Made by a program: the position numbers and the translations under genes. A DNA stretch of 64,000 nt from Gnetum montanum (taxonomy: Eukaryota > Streptophyta > Gnetopsida > Gnetales > Gnetaceae), in contig MNCI01029357.1 of the NCBI GenBank assembly GCA_015680685.1, positions 526,609-590,608 of the forward strand, written 5' to 3'. Shown here in pieces: positions 11,996 to 24,542 of the stretch. The notes beneath the pieces were generated by a model, which worked only from the letters and a program-made list of their open reading frames with translations, was not told where the DNA came from and ran no database searches. Each line of letters begins with the position of its first letter. Position 1 is the stretch's first letter.

Positions 11996-13211
11996 ATTGA
12001 TGACCATGTTGAGTCTGGTTATAAGTTCCCCTAGGATGGTATGATTGGTTGTGGGACTATTTATAATTACCTTGTAGGAGAGGAAATCTCCTAGGCATGT
12101 GCTTTTGCACAAACTTTGGATTTAAGGCACCTTCCTAATACTCTTGTAGATGCAACAAGACTAGGAAATGGTTGTTCAAATGGTCATATATGTAGATGTC
12201 ACATTCATTATCTTCATTTGTGGTTGAATCTATAGCCTTACTTTCTTTAACCATTTTTCCTATTTGCTAAAATGTGTTCCTAGATATTTCTTGGTTTTGT
12301 ATCCTTTGTTTAGTATGATCACCTAGCTTGTTTTGCATGATACTCTCCTCAATTATCTCAATGAGAGTTGTAACATTTTCATACACCTATTTAGTCATCT
12401 TATTAAATTTTTCTTCAAGTACATCAATATACTTCTATATCAGCAAGGTTTGTTGTAGGATCACCTTATCAAAAGTGGTTTCATTCTCTTTACCATAGAT
12501 CTGGACCTCATTCTATTGAAGAGTTGGATCCCATTGATATTTTTCAACATTCTCCCATTTGCATATTTCTTCTTCTTCTTTTTCCATATGCTCAATTATG
12601 TCTTTGATCTAATGGACTTGGAGCTTATATAATTGCCCTAGGGCATACATCCCAAGGGTCTCCCTTGTTTCATTATGAAGCTTATCTATGATGAGGAAAA
12701 GTTGTCATTCCTTGGAGAAACCATGATCTGGGAATCTATTCAGTAAGGCATAATATCTATCTAAGTCCATGTCCAAGGGTTCATGTTATTCTTACTTGCA
12801 CTCTTAGATCTATCTCCTCAAATTAGACACTCTTGCATAGGTTTGGTATTTCTCATTGAAAATTTCGAGCATTGTAGACCATTGTCAAATTGAATTTGGT
12901 CTCAATGATCTATACCACACTTCGACTCTATCAATTAGTATCTAAGGAAAGAGCATAAGCTTTTGTCACCTACTTTCAATGTTGTAGAAAGCACAAGCAT
13001 CATGAAAGGCTTGTAAATGATGCTATGGATCTAAATCATAACCTTCGGCAAGTTTAAGAATATTATTCATGTTAAGCTTAGGTAGATGACTCTTTTTGCG
13101 ATGCTTGCAAGATATCTTTACTGCCTGTATGATTTTCATTAGGCTCTTAGTGGGTAGCAAGGATTCATCATCATCAAATAGGTTGTGAGGGAAATTTCTA
13201 TCTCTATTCAT
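11996..13211 (-). pseudogene. A1 gag pseudogene
   Basis: Minus-strand translation around 13023-13211 ends 'NMNNILKLAEGYDLDP', which aligns with B1 gag 'DMNNILRFEGGYNSDP'. Further on, 'NEKYQTYARVSNLRR' and 'EPLDMDLDRYYALLN' match the A2 gag block at 57022-57255. Downstream is a helical segment corresponding to B1 16830-17135. Many stops interrupt it. Gag packages element RNA and is the only pol-region-independent function A1 would have supplied. Confidence 0.75.
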
Positions 13212-13758
13212 CTGATCGTGATGATGGTGTCTATGTTCATGATGATGCCTTTGTTCAATATCTATTTTTAGTCTAACCCTTTAGTGGAGCTCTATCTCTA
13301 TACCTACATTCATCTTCATTAGAACTATATGTTGAAGAAAAAGAGGAAGATGAGGAACTAGAAGAATTGCCATGGATTCCATGGTGTTCTTCAGGGTCCT
13401 TCGATTTATCATCTCTTGGTTTCAAGGAGGTCCTAGCCTTGAGGCCTCCCCTAGTTTAGGATTTATGTCATCTCCTCCAAGATTTTCTACCTTAGGTGAA
13501 TGTAGTCTTTGAGTATCATCAAGGTGGTCATGATCATAAGAAACCCCTACATAAGGTTGGTCACCCCAATTTTCTTCATCATATATCTCGTTAATTCTCT
13601 AATGAATGTGTTTTCTATATAGTGCATGGTCACTTCCTTGTGGGAGAGACATTGTTGTTGGTTTATGGTGTATGTGAGCTAAGAGTTTCTAAAAGATATA
13701 TTGTTAATACCTTTATAGTGATCGTGTATAATATAACTAATCTAGATTACTAGCACCA

Positions 13759-13777
13759 TCCCTAGTAATAGTGCCAA
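13759..13777 (-). other. Primer-binding site of A1 (tRNA-Asp type)
   Basis: On the minus strand, directly after the 5' LTR, the sequence reads TTGGCACTATTACTAGGGA. The canonical complement of the plant tRNA-Asp 3' end is TTGGCGCCGTTGCCGGGGA. All six differences are transitions, mostly at CpG positions, as expected from methylation decay. Confidence 0.75.
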
Positions 13778-14584
13778 TGATGAGTAGCGAGGTACCTCTA
13801 CACCCAACCATACGAATCATAAGCATTCATGCATGATCCAGGTGAATTCTATGGATGGTACTAGTTATGGTATCTAGATCATTAGGCTTTGATCATAGTT
13901 GACTGTCTTCCCACTTGGACTAGTGGTAGCTTTGTGATGTATGGTTTAGTCCAAAGTGAGGCATATGATGTGGTCTAATTCTATGATACTCCTAATGATG
14001 ATAAAGAGATAAATTAACTAGGCCAATGAACAATGGAAAATATGATCTAAACTAGCCTAGCTAGCCTAACACAAGTACTCATTCCACTTTCTTGAACACA
14101 TATAGCACTATTGGGCTACCAAATCTTAAGCGTTGTTGGGTTGACAAGCATTATATGTATGCTTGAAGTGGTCGTTCTTGTGTTCATTAATAATTGAAAA
14201 TTAACTACTTAATTTAAATGGATAAAAATAAAGTGCATTAAAGAAAACATTAATCTATTCTTAGTGCTACAAGGATTATCAAAAGAGTTCTTTCTTATTC
14301 CCATTACACTGCTACAATCAAGTACATCAATGTTCAAACAAAGATTTGTATACACTCATACTCCTACTACAGGCACTTAAAAAATTTTCTAAGTCTAGAG
14401 AAAATAAACTGTAATAGCTTCACTAAATATGATAAAAACTAATATGAAAATTGACTGGAAATTGTGAGCCTGAACACAATATTTATAAGTTGGTGTATAT
14501 CCAACAACATCAGATATCCAACATTGTATCTTGGCTTCAACGTCGAATACCCAATGTTAGAGAAGATGAAAACATGATTCATCA
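13778..14584 (-). repeat. A1 5' LTR (right on plus strand, 807 bp)
   Basis: Starts TGATGAGTAG and ends GATTCATCA; pairs with 8358-9182. The paired copies differ at many scattered positions and small indels, so the insertion is old. Confidence 0.9.
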
Positions 14585-15364
14585 CCCATTGATGGGGCCA
14601 TGTCAATGTAGTGTTTACTACATCTATGAGGCCTCATCAATGGAGCATTCTAATAAAATCTATAAATACATGTTCACCAACCACGTTTAGAGAGGTAAAG
14701 TCATCATTGTGTTAGAGCTCTTGTAGTTTTTTCATATGAGAGTTAGAATATTTTTTTGAGTGACCACAATAGGAGTTAGAAAGTGTATGGATCTTTATTC
14801 AAGTGTCATTGTACTTGAACACACTAGTGTGAAGGACAATAAAGACAACCCTTTTGATCAAACCATGCAACACTTGGAATAGATTAACTATTCATTTATG
14901 CATTTATTACTTTTAGTAATTATGTAATTACTTAAGCCAAATTAGATTTCAAGTGATTAATTAATTAATTAAGCTAAATAGACTAAATACATAAGTATGA
15001 ATACTTCAAGCATAAACATGTATTTGCTTGGTAATCCCAGTAGAGTTATTGCTTATGTTAGGATTAGTTAGAGATTAGTTAATTAGTTAAATTAAATTAG
15101 TTATTAAATTACTTCATTTCTCTATTTTAAGCACCAAGAACATAAAACATAAAATAATAAAAATCATATGCCTTGATTACACTTAACCATACCTTGTGCA
15201 TCACAAGTGTAATTGAGAAAACAATGAATGACTATTATGGCAAAGTTCACTTCCTAGAAGACTAGTGTACTAGAAGACATGGAGCCTACAAAATTCAACC
15301 AAATTATGCATGAATGCTTCATGATTCACATGGTTGGTCATAGGGATATCTTGACTACTTATCA
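14585..15364 (+). repeat. LTR1 of the B array, 3' piece
   Basis: Resumes the LTR after A1, beginning cccattgatggggcc, and ends TTATCA (degraded TCATCA). It aligns with LTR2 and LTR3 except for a missing block of about 80-90 bp near 15040 (the 'cacctagtagcat...' segment of LTR3). The first five bases are the right target duplication of A1. Confidence 0.85.
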
Positions 15365-15383
15365 TTAGTGCCATTATGAGGGA
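15365..15383 (+). other. Primer-binding site of B1 (tRNA-Asp type)
   Basis: TTAGTGCCATTATGAGGGA follows LTR1 directly. Against TTGGCGCCGTTGCCGGGGA, all differences but one are transitions. It marks the start of the B1 internal region. Confidence 0.75.
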
Positions 15384-15656
15384 CTCTTTTTGTTTGAAAT
15401 GTGTGCTATCTAGGTTTAGTAAGCATCATTAACATCATTGGATGAACCCTAAGGTCAAAATCATTCCCACAAATAATATAATCACATAAGAACATTAATA
15501 CTTTATTTTTATTGAAAAATGTCTTATTCTCACAAGAGTGATGATACTAAATCACTAGTCCCTTAATAATGCAAGATAGTGTATACTCATCCAGATGAAT
15601 ATGTGCCTGACTTCACCTTCAACCTGCATCAGGATAAACAATTGTGATGGCATGAT

Positions 15657-17760
15657 ATGGAAGGTAACATTGTAATGCCTCCCAATCAATCTATGCTCAT
15701 GATGTTACTTCAAAATCTTAAGAGGTTGGAAATTGAAGATCTTCAAGAGGAGTATGTTGTGCATAATTATGACTACCGAGACTACCATCCCACTAAAACA
15801 CAACACAGGAGAGATCAACACCAAGAGAAGCATCATGAATTAATGAAGAAAAAATGTTTCACTAGTCTATTGTTCCTACTTAACCAAGATGACAATGAGG
15901 ACCCTCCCTCTAGGAGCTCTCAACATGAGAATTCTCCATCCCTTGTTACTAGTGATGGGGATGTAGCCCTAAATCTATGATCTACAATCAAAAATCCAAG
16001 TTCAGGTAAAGATGGCAATCAAGGTAATGGCACAAATAAGCATCAAGAGGATAAGAAAAATGATGAATGTGGCCATGGTAATCAAAGAGGAGTTGGAAAA
16101 TACCATGGTGGTGGTATTCCTCCTACCTCTGTATCCTCTTCATCTAGATCTTTTTCTTCCTCTTCTGGTTCTAACAAATGCTATAGAAAGAACAACCATA
16201 ATGGAGATGAATAACGAGACAATAATGATGATCCCTAGGCCCACAATGATTGAAGGGGTAGTAAAGGACATCATTGACATCATCAAAATAATTATGATGA
16301 TGAGCATTTTCTAGCAACATGAAGCATGCTAAATATTGCAAAGACCATAAAAATTCTAACTAGGCATGTTAAAGATAGTTGCATCAAATGACTTGATATG
16401 AACAATATTCTTAGATTTGAAGGGGGATATAACTCTGATCCACAAGCACATCTTCAAGATTTTCACAATGCCTATGCCTTACAAAATATTAAAAATGATT
16501 GGCAAAAATTATAGTTATTTCCCAAGATACTCATTAAGGAAGAAGAAAGCTGGTAGTGGTCCTTGGAGCTAGAATCCATTTGTAGGTGGACTACAATGCT
16601 AGAGCTTTTTAACAATAAGTATTAGACATACTCCAAAATGTTTAATTTGAGAAGGTAGATCCAAGGATGGAAGCAAGGAAATCATGAACCATTGAATGCT
16701 ACCATGGGCAAATAATATTCTCTCATACATCAATGTCCTGGCCATGGTTATTCTCAATGAGAAAACCTTTGTCATATCATAGATGGACTTATATTACAAA
16801 CAAGAAGAACTCTTAGGTGCCATGTCCAAGTGAGACTTTCTAAACTTAGAGCCCATCAAATTCAAAGGCTAATTGAGCATGTAGTAAAAGAAGAAGGAGA
16901 GTTGAGAAAACATAAAAGTGTAGAGGAATACAATAGGAAAACTTCCATTAGAAAAAGGAATGTTCGATTTTGTGATAGTAAGGAGGAATCACCACTTGAT
17001 GAGATGGTAAACAAAAAGACCTTGGAAATCCAAAAATCTATGTCCAATTTTTTGGCTAATGTAGATAAAATGTGGGATTCATTTGATGAAAACTTCCAAA
17101 CTACTCTAAAAATCACCAAACAATCAAACAAGTAGAGTAGTGATCGTAATCATAGGAGGTATAAAAAAGCTAAATGTGCCTACTAAAGGGGTAAGGGTAA
17201 AATTGTAGTAGTAGATGAAGTTGCAAAAACTAAATCAAATGATGATGGTGGGTGTGACATCTACCAATATGAACATCCTAAGAGATGTTACCCCATTGTA
17301 TCACACTCATAGGAGTTTGGGGTATATGCTCTAAATCTAGGACTAGTAAAAAGGCAAACACCCAAAAGATTTCCTTACCCTCAAAGAAATCCTAGGCAAT
17401 TCCATTAGCAACAACAATATTATCCAAGTGAAACTCCATCACAACCATACAAGTAATATCAATAGTGGCATCAACCACAGTCATGGGGGATGCCACCACC
17501 AAGGCAACAATACCCTTACAAGCAACTAGATCCATATGGGTAGTACATTCAACAACCATTATCTCCACATGACTCTTCTAGTCACATTTCTCCTTTCTAG
17601 CATTACTACTACCCTTTTGAATGTTACAAAGCTCATTCTTTACATTTCAGGAGGGATGCCACATTTCATCCTTATCCTCCTCCTATTCATAGATATATTC
17701 CTCCATCCTTAATGCAACTACCACCTGCTTCATCCATGTAGGATGAATTTCCAACCTAGT
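15657..17760 (+). pseudogene. B1 gag pseudogene
   Basis: Open pieces at 15657-15980 and 16830-17135 are joined by a frame with stops. The central capsid-like part shows 'MNNILRFEGGYNSDPQ', 'TTMLELFNNKY' and 'HEPLNATMGK'. A predicted helical segment follows (about 16830-17135). Then comes a degraded zinc-knuckle-like stretch with C, H and C near 17255-17295 ('GGCDIYQYEHPKRC', expected second Cys now Tyr) and a long Gln/Pro-rich tail to about 17760. Gag would assemble the particle. The same layout is seen in B2, A1 and A2. It is not translatable as it stands. Confidence 0.8.
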
Positions 17761-18045
17761 CATAGCAACGTAATGTCACCAGGGTTGTCAATATATAATC
17801 AGTTTATCAACTAAAGGGTTTGATATCTCATGCTTATAAAATATCATTCTTCCAAACTAATAGCCCTTCTAAGCCCTCACAAACTTAGGCAGATGGTCAC
17901 CCTACTCTTGCTTCATCCTCTACAAACCATTTCATTGGATCCCCTTCAAACCAAATGCTACACAAAATTCATATTGTTACACTTACTCATGCGATATCTG
18001 ATTGGATCTACACTAGCAACCTTCCCAAAAAATTAGCTAATCTTG

Positions 18046-18428
18046 AAAGTCCTCTTATATATTTGTAGATTGCTAGGAATGAATCATGTAAGGCTCTTCT
18101 TGATTCAAGTTCTAGTGTGAACTTGATTTCTCATGAGATGTATACCACCTAGAACCTATTTTCTCTCAAGAAGAGTAATATAAGATTGGAATTTGTAGAC
18201 CAATCCATCACTATTCCATTGGAAATATTCAAAGACATTATGACCACTGTCTGTGGGTGGTCTTATCCTATCGATTTCTTAGTAATCAAGGTTGAGAATT
18301 GTAAGGGGGACTTTCCAATCATTATGGGAAGGGCATGGTTAAGCATTGTTGATACAAGAATGAGCATAAGAGATCTTTCCTTGGAGATATCTAAAGAAAA
18401 TACATTTGGAAAGATCAAGAAGAGATGA
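18046..18428 (+). pseudogene. B1 aspartic protease
   Basis: 'ALLDSSSSVNLIS' near 18093-18131 is the active-site motif (DSG changed to DSS). 'FPIIMGRAWLS' near 18319-18351 is the second conserved block. A clean piece runs 18186-18428. The arrangement, including 'YPIDFLVI' between the motifs, resembles Athila-type proteases. It would cleave Gag-Pol. B2 has lost the second half of this domain. Confidence 0.75.
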
Positions 18429-18929
18429 GTTCCATGCATTGCGTACAACGATACAAGGTGCAATTGCATGTAAAAACTTTAGTTCATGAAACAAGCATCT
18501 ATTTTTGCATGCAAGTAGTATGCACATTACACAAATAGTCAAAGGTGTCTGTACATAGCAGCCACAAAATAAGAGAACACCCAATGGCTAATCGCTAATT
18601 TTAATAGTAGCATAATGCACATGGAACCTACTCAGAGCATAAAATGAGCTTATGTTATAGGCATAAATGAATAAAAGCAAGTTCATCACCAACTCTCTAA
18701 TGATAAAAATGTTTATACCAATTGGAAAGAGTTTGAAATCCCCAGAAATTTTAAACAAGATCCCCTAGAGTTGAAAAATCTACCTATTGACCTAGAATAT
18801 GCATTTTTTTTAAATGGTGAGCCAGCTATACTTAATGCCAAACTTTCTCTTGAGGAGAAAGCGAAACTATTGAAAGTGATCCAAAAATGGCTAACAACCT
18901 TTGCTTGGTCATATCTTGAACTCATTAGA

Positions 18930-19760
18930 ATATATCCACATATATGCTAGCATTACATTTACACTAATCCATCCATGAAGCTAAGGAGGCAACCACAATG
19001 ATGGTTCAACCCAAAACTAAAGCAAATTGTCAAGGCAAAGATTGAGCAACTCCTTAAGGTAGGGTTTATCTAATCCATTGTGGATAGTAAGTGGGTCAAC
19101 CCACTCATGATAGTACTAAAGAGAGGTGGAAAATGATGGGTTTGTATTGATTTCAAGTTATTAAACATGGAAAAATTCAAATATTATTTTCTATTATTAT
19201 TCATTGGTTAGGTGTTGGACACCATATCTGGACATTTACTATTATAGTTTTCTAGATGGTTATAGTGGCTATAACCAAATCCAGATTGCACCAAAAGATC
19301 AAGCCAAAATAATATTTACAAGTCATTGGGAAACCTTTACATATTGCAAGATGCCTTTTGGTCTATGCAATGCTCCTACCTCTTTTCAACGTTTGGTCTA
19401 AGCATCTTTCACCAACAAATAGGTAGTAGAGTGGAAGTTTTAATGGATGACTTCTCCACTTATGATGCTACCTTTGATAAAGCCTTAGATCTCCTTGAGC
19501 AAGTACTAAAAAGATGTTTGGAGACAAACCTATAGCCCAATTAGCAAAAGAGCCATCTCATGGTCTAAGAGGGCATTGTATTGGGACATTGAAGTTCAAA
19601 GGAAGGGATCAAGGTGGACCCTAAAAAGATAAGAAACATCCAAAGAATCACTTACCAAATAGAAACTGTCAAAGATGTTCGGTCATTCCTTGGACACACT
19701 GGTTACTAACAGAGATTTGTAGAGAATTTCTCTAACATTATGAAACTATTGGTTGAGCTA
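18930..19760 (+). pseudogene. B1 reverse transcriptase
   Basis: Conserved RT blocks appear in order: 'KVGFI' and 'WVNPLMIVLKRGGK' (about 19055-19130), 'WVCIDFKLLN', 'YSFLDGYSGYNQIQIAPKDQ' (from 19237), 'MPFGLCNAPTSFQRLV' (to 19401), the catalytic 'VLMDDFSTY' (about 19438-19464), 'GIVLGH' and 'VRSFLGHTGY' (about 19680-19710). The order and the 'MDDFS' form match Athila-like Gypsy RTs. The two catalytic Asp codons survive, but there are stops and a frameshift between 19401 and 19420. It copied element RNA to DNA. Confidence 0.85.
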
Positions 19761-19839
19761 ACAAAGAAAGATACTCCCTTCATCTAGACCAATTTAATGT
19801 AAAAATGGATTCTAGAGCCTCAAATAGAAGCTCATAGAG

Positions 19840-20275
19840 ACTCTAATTCTACAAGCATCTAATTGGTCTAGACCATCCCATATCATGACAAATGCATCTA
19901 ACTACACCTTGGGAGCTATGGTTATGTAGTTGGATGATAAGAAATGTACATATTACATCCACTACACAAGTCAAAACATTTTGGATGCATAATTGAATTA
20001 CACCACCATGGAAAAGGAACTGGTGGTGGTGGTGTATGCTCTAGAAACATTTAGGCACTATGTGCTTGGATGTAAAGTGTGTGTGCACACTAATCACAAT
20101 GCCATTAGCTTCCTCATGAACAAGCTAATGGTGAGCCCCTATGTTATATGATGGTTGGTGATCTTGCAAAAATTTGATCTTATAATGATAGATCAAAAGG
20201 TGACTTAGAATTTGGTCATTGATAACTTGTCTTGATTATGATGTAATAACAAAGATAAGGAGAGTCTACTTGCTG
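19840..20275 (+). pseudogene. B1 RNase H domain
   Basis: 'YTTMEKELVVVVYALETFRH' (from about 20000) followed by 'CKVCVHTNHNAISFLMNK' and 'QKFDLIMIDQKVT' is the Gypsy RNase H block. The expected Asp in 'TDH' is Asn, so a catalytic residue is lost. It would degrade the RNA strand during reverse transcription. In B2 this segment is almost entirely deleted. Confidence 0.75.
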
Positions 20276-20339
20276 ATTAATTTCTCAATGAACTTCTCTT
20301 TGCCACAATAATAAATGAACAAATGACCACATAACCAAA

Positions 20340-21590
20340 ATTGTATGATGGCATCCTCACTTATCTTCTCACTTAGTACATGCCACAAGATCATGACCAT
20401 AGGAAGAAACAATAGTTTCTTCATTAGGCTAAGCACTTCTTCAAAATCAATGGACACCTTTACAAGGTGTGGCCGATCACCTAGTTCACTAGTGTGTACC
20501 TAATGTAGATTAATTGCACATTTTCCCAAGATGATCATGAGGGTTCTTGTGGAGGCCACTATGCCAAGAGACACATGGCCATAAAAATCCTAATTTTATA
20601 ATACTATTGGCCCACAATCTTTAGGGACGTCAACCAATTTATCCAATCCTGTGAATGTTGTCAATGAGATGGTGGGATGACCACACGAATTGAGGATCCT
20701 CAATAATGGATTCAATCACTAGAATTCTTTGACAATTGGGGCAACGACTTCATGGGTACCATCACACCCCTATTCAATGGGAAGGCATATATAATTTTTT
20801 TTTGTTAATTATTGTACCAAATGGCTTGAAACAGTAGCCATCATTGACTATACATCATCCATTGTTACTCAATTTGTACAACAAAATGTTGTGAATAGGT
20901 TTGGGATGGCATGCACACTGATTTCTAACAATGGAACTCATTTTATAGGTGCCTCTTTTTGAAAAATCTTGCAACGCTTGGGGGTTGAACATAAACTGAT
21001 AACACCCTATCAACCCCAAGCCAACAGTCAAGAAGAGATGACTAATAGGGAGATCACAAAGATTCTAACAAGAACTATTAGCAAATATAGGAGAGACTAG
21101 AGCACAAAAATCAACAATGCCCTTTGGGGCTACCACTCAACATCAAAGCTCCCTTGTGGCTACTCTCCCTATAAGCTAGTGAATGAAAAACTTCCAATGC
21201 TCCCAATTCAATTCAAGCTCCATACACTTTCAACAGTTTATGACCTAGACCTTGACGTAAGTCTGGCACAAAAAGAAAGACTGGTCAACCTAAATGTACT
21301 AAACAAAAATCAATTGGTGCCCTTGTCTTTGAATGAAGTGTATAAGGCATTCAACAAGTAATGACATGATCTTAGAATAAAAAAAGTGAAATTTCAACTG
21401 AGAGATAAGGTTATCTATTGGAATCCCACACATGTACCACAAAAAACCAAATTCTAAACATTGTGGAAGGAGTCTTATATAATTGATGAAACATTTCCTT
21501 CTAGGGCGATGATCATATACAAATCTAAAATTGCAAACAAAAAGTAGTTTGCCAACATCCAATAGATAAAGCCTTTCCATGAACCAAAGT
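20340..21590 (+). pseudogene. B1 integrase
   Basis: The zinc-binding region (His pair 'HEGSCGGHYAK', Cys pair 'CECC') lies at about 20530-20670. The core follows with 'NGTHFIG' (second catalytic Asp position, now Asn) and 'TPYQPQANSQEEMTN' with the catalytic Glu (about 21000-21045). 'SKLPCGYSPYKLV' and an open piece 21179-21361 follow. The C-terminal domain 'LRDKVIYWNPTHVPQ' ends with 'IIDETFPSRAMIIYK' (to about 21525). It would insert the DNA copy. Stops and lost catalytic Asp make it inactive. Confidence 0.8.
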
Positions 21591-23790
21591 AAGCTAGTGC
21601 AACAAATACCTCAATTTTTTAGATCTCCTTGTTCCAACTCAATCATGGGGGATATGGCCATTCGTGCTAATCACATACATGACTCCTTCGATTTTCTATT
21701 TTTTATTTTGCAATTTTTTTATTTTACATATTTTTGATTTTAAAAATTCTTCCTATTTTACACTATTTTTTGTTTTACACCATTGTTAGTACATTTAAAT
21801 TTTTCCTGAATATTTTACACTTTCTTATATATTTTACTTTATTTTTAGTGTGATTTTCTAATTTTTGTTAATAAACATGCTTTATGCCAAAAGGACACAA
21901 TGGTGTTATAGTTGTTACTAATGGTGGTTTATTATAAACATTTTTTTTGCTAATATCTAGTTTCTATTTCTAAATGTTTGTACCGATGGCTATGTCATGG
22001 TTTCTCTTTCATGGAACAGGTAGTGAGTCCATGACATCCACCCATCCACAAGCTCTATGGTTTTCCTTATTTTGGAAGTTTAAGGTCCCTTTTCATGAAA
22101 TAAACTTCTAATAAATTTATGACCTTGGTAGTTTCTAGAGTTGAAAATGATTCAAACATTTTCACAGGGTGTGACTTCAAGGGGACTCAATACACTTTGT
22201 ACTCTTCTACTTACTTGAGTGCATGAGTGTTTTCATAGACTTCTTACCATTCTGTATCAACCAATAACAGGAAGTTAAATAAATTATTTACATGGTGTGG
22301 TTACAATCTAAAAAGAAAAAAAAAACATGATGGAAATTCAAAGCACATCTCTTAGACAAATAAATAAGCTACAAGAACTGGTTATGGAACTAAAAGGACA
22401 TGTTACCCATGCTTAAATGTCCCCTCTAACTAAGGCCCTCTCTTACTTCATACTTTTCTTTTCTTCTCTTTATGGAATAGTGGTTGTTTTTTGGAAGTAC
22501 TCTTGTGTCTTAAGGAGGTTGATTAATCTTAGAGTGATGATGTGAGGTCACTCAAAGCAATTGGTTTTGGTTTGAGCTAAGGATGGATCTTCTCAAGTCA
22601 TTTAAATATAAAATCCACAAGAGAATTCTTATGACCTCAATTCATAATTCCATTCCACCTTCTCCATCATCTATCTATGCTGCCTATAACTCACCTCACT
22701 ATTAGTGTCCATGTTCTTGATTCGATATCTTTGTCTGGTGTACTTGAATTCTTGGGTAGAATATTCTAGGTTTTTATCCTTAACTTTCATCAACCATAAA
22801 TCACCTATGCAGCCCATAGACTCCTAAGGTTGAGGTTATGCAAGGGAAAATAAGTCATATGTCTACTATGGGGAGGATCCATTTGCATATCTCTTAGTTG
22901 GGTTTGTTAAGCATCTTATCCTTAGGCATTCTTGCAATCAAAATATTTTGTACATTCATCTTTTGCATTCAATCATGTGCTCCTTTACACATTTTGTTCA
23001 ATCTCTATCAAATTTTTGAATGTTTGAGCTTTCAAAAATCCTCTTCAATGATTTCATCATATTCTTGGCTTTTTTGGGACTCCATGGACTCCAAATTGAT
23101 TCAAAAATTTCATGTCTTTTTTAAGATATTTACATTTGAAAATTTAGTTTGCAGGCCTCATAAACGAGGCATCATCGATAGAGCCCATGCATATATGATG
23201 CCCTATATATGTAACCCTATTAAAATAGCATAAAAATAGGATAAATATGTGTGATCCTCCTTAAAAATTTTCACATTTTCTCATAAACACCAAGGGAGTT
23301 TTTCAAATTCTCAAAGCCCAAAACCTTCTAGAGCCCATAAATTCCTAATTATTTATCCAAATCACTCTGTTCTTCAACCTTGTAGCCACTAGAGGTAAGC
23401 TCTTAGTTATGGGGGCCACAAATGTGCCATTTTTGACAAAAACAATTTAAGAATTTTTCTAGCACCCACAAAGGTTTAACTAAGAAATCAACATTTAAAT
23501 ACCAAATTATAGAAGTTAAACTCTTTCAACCAACTCTAATGACACTTATAATAAGAATAAAATAATCAATTTACCATGGGCAAACCTTAGCCAAGTGTAA
23601 CTAGCTGACAAGGCAAGGTACTCAAATATTCAAAGTTACATGTTATATCTATTAATCCATGGATGTGTTGTGACTATAAATGATACCAAAAGGAAAACAC
23701 ATGCAAGAAGGAGGACCATATCAACAAAGGGAGAAAAGACCAAGAATGAGAAAAGTTTAAGAAAAAGGCCAAGAAGAATCACTTGCAACT
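21591..23790 (+). other. B1 noncoding spacer between integrase and extra ORF
   Basis: About 2.2 kb, T-rich at 21690-21850, with a conserved 'caatcatgggggatat' block at about 21640. The spacer is homologous to B2 31010-32520 and, reverse-complemented, to A1 and A2. B2 lacks about 1 kb of it around 31750. No coding domain is visible. Conservation across four copies suggests a functional noncoding region (splicing, packaging or subgenomic expression of the extra ORF); this is inference. Confidence 0.65.
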
Positions 23791-23796
23791 CACACC

Positions 23797-24531
23797 ATGG
23801 GTCCTCTTAGGGAAGAGGCCAAGGTGGAATCTATTCATCAGATTCTAGAACCAACAATAGTAATAGAACATTCCCACCAAGAAGAGGCACTAGCTCAACA
23901 AGCCAACCTTGAGGTGACCTTGATAGAAGCTTGCCTAAATCAAATCAAATTAATGAAGGTCCAAGAAGTAGTGCTCTAGGAATTAAACTTTGGCTCCTTC
24001 CTAGAGCAAGCACCTAAAGAAGTACAAGAACAACTGAAGACCTCTCCCATATGGCTAATTATCACTTCCACTAGAAAGTGGTATATGGGAGACACATTAT
24101 TATTCTAGAACAATAGGCAAGCTAGTTCAATGATCAAAATGAAAGACATCTTAGTGTCCTACTCAATGTAGGTAATTATTGAGATGCTTGGATTTCTAGA
24201 AATTGTGGCAAATCTCGCGAAGATGCCAATGTAGGTAGACCCCAACATTAAAAAGGAATAGGTGCAATAGTGAGATGGTATCAATCATAAGGGGTATGAT
24301 GTACTCACACTAGTAGAATGAATTTACTATAATATTGTGACCTTTCACCTAAACCCCATGAATGAGGCTAGCAAATTCACTACCTTTTCTACTTGTGCAT
24401 GCACTACTCTGAGTAGGAGATTCCCTATCAACCTTCCACATTTGATCTATCTAGAGATAGAGAAGTGGTTTAAAGAGAATGAATGTGGTAGAAAGGCACT
24501 CACCTTTCCATGCCTCATCAGAAAACTTTTT
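23797..24531 (+). pseudogene. B1 extra ORF (env position), truncated
   Basis: Starts ATGGGTCC at 23797 and reads with several stops to 24531. Motifs shared with A2 (minus strand 53236-53991): 'ELNFGSFLEQAPKEVQEQLK' against 'ELNFRHFTKFAPKAVRDQLK', then 'WYMGDTLLF' against 'WYSGETYQFW', and 'LTLVE-IYYNI' against 'LTLEERIYFKI'. The frame stops at the LTR: the long helical C-terminal part present in B2 is missing here. Domain identity is uncertain; it resembles the 'putative plant transposon protein' domain found near Athila-type elements (inference). Confidence 0.7.
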
Positions 24532-24542
24532 CAAAAGGGAGG
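24532..24542 (+). other. Purine tract directly before LTR2
   Basis: The bases caaaagggagg precede the LTR start TGATGAG. The same tract (cgaaggggagg) in B2 lies inside the extra ORF at 33273-33283 and is followed by 2.2 kb more coding sequence. B1 therefore ends at an internal purine tract rather than at the normal one used by B2 (35502-35513). Confidence 0.75.

Larger units (their letters stand above)
8358..14584 (-). mobile_element. Pol-less LTR retrotransposon A1, nested in LTR1
   Basis: This is a complete element in outline: LTRs at 8358-9182 and 13778-14584, both TGATGA...TCATCA; primer-binding site next to the right LTR; purine tract next to the left LTR. It therefore reads on the minus strand. 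Between LTRs are a decayed gag (about 12000-13211) and a noncoding spacer homologous to the B1 spacer near 21600-22450. No protease, RT, RNase H or integrase is present, and little of the extra ORF. It closely parallels A2 (50177-58702). Confidence 0.85.
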
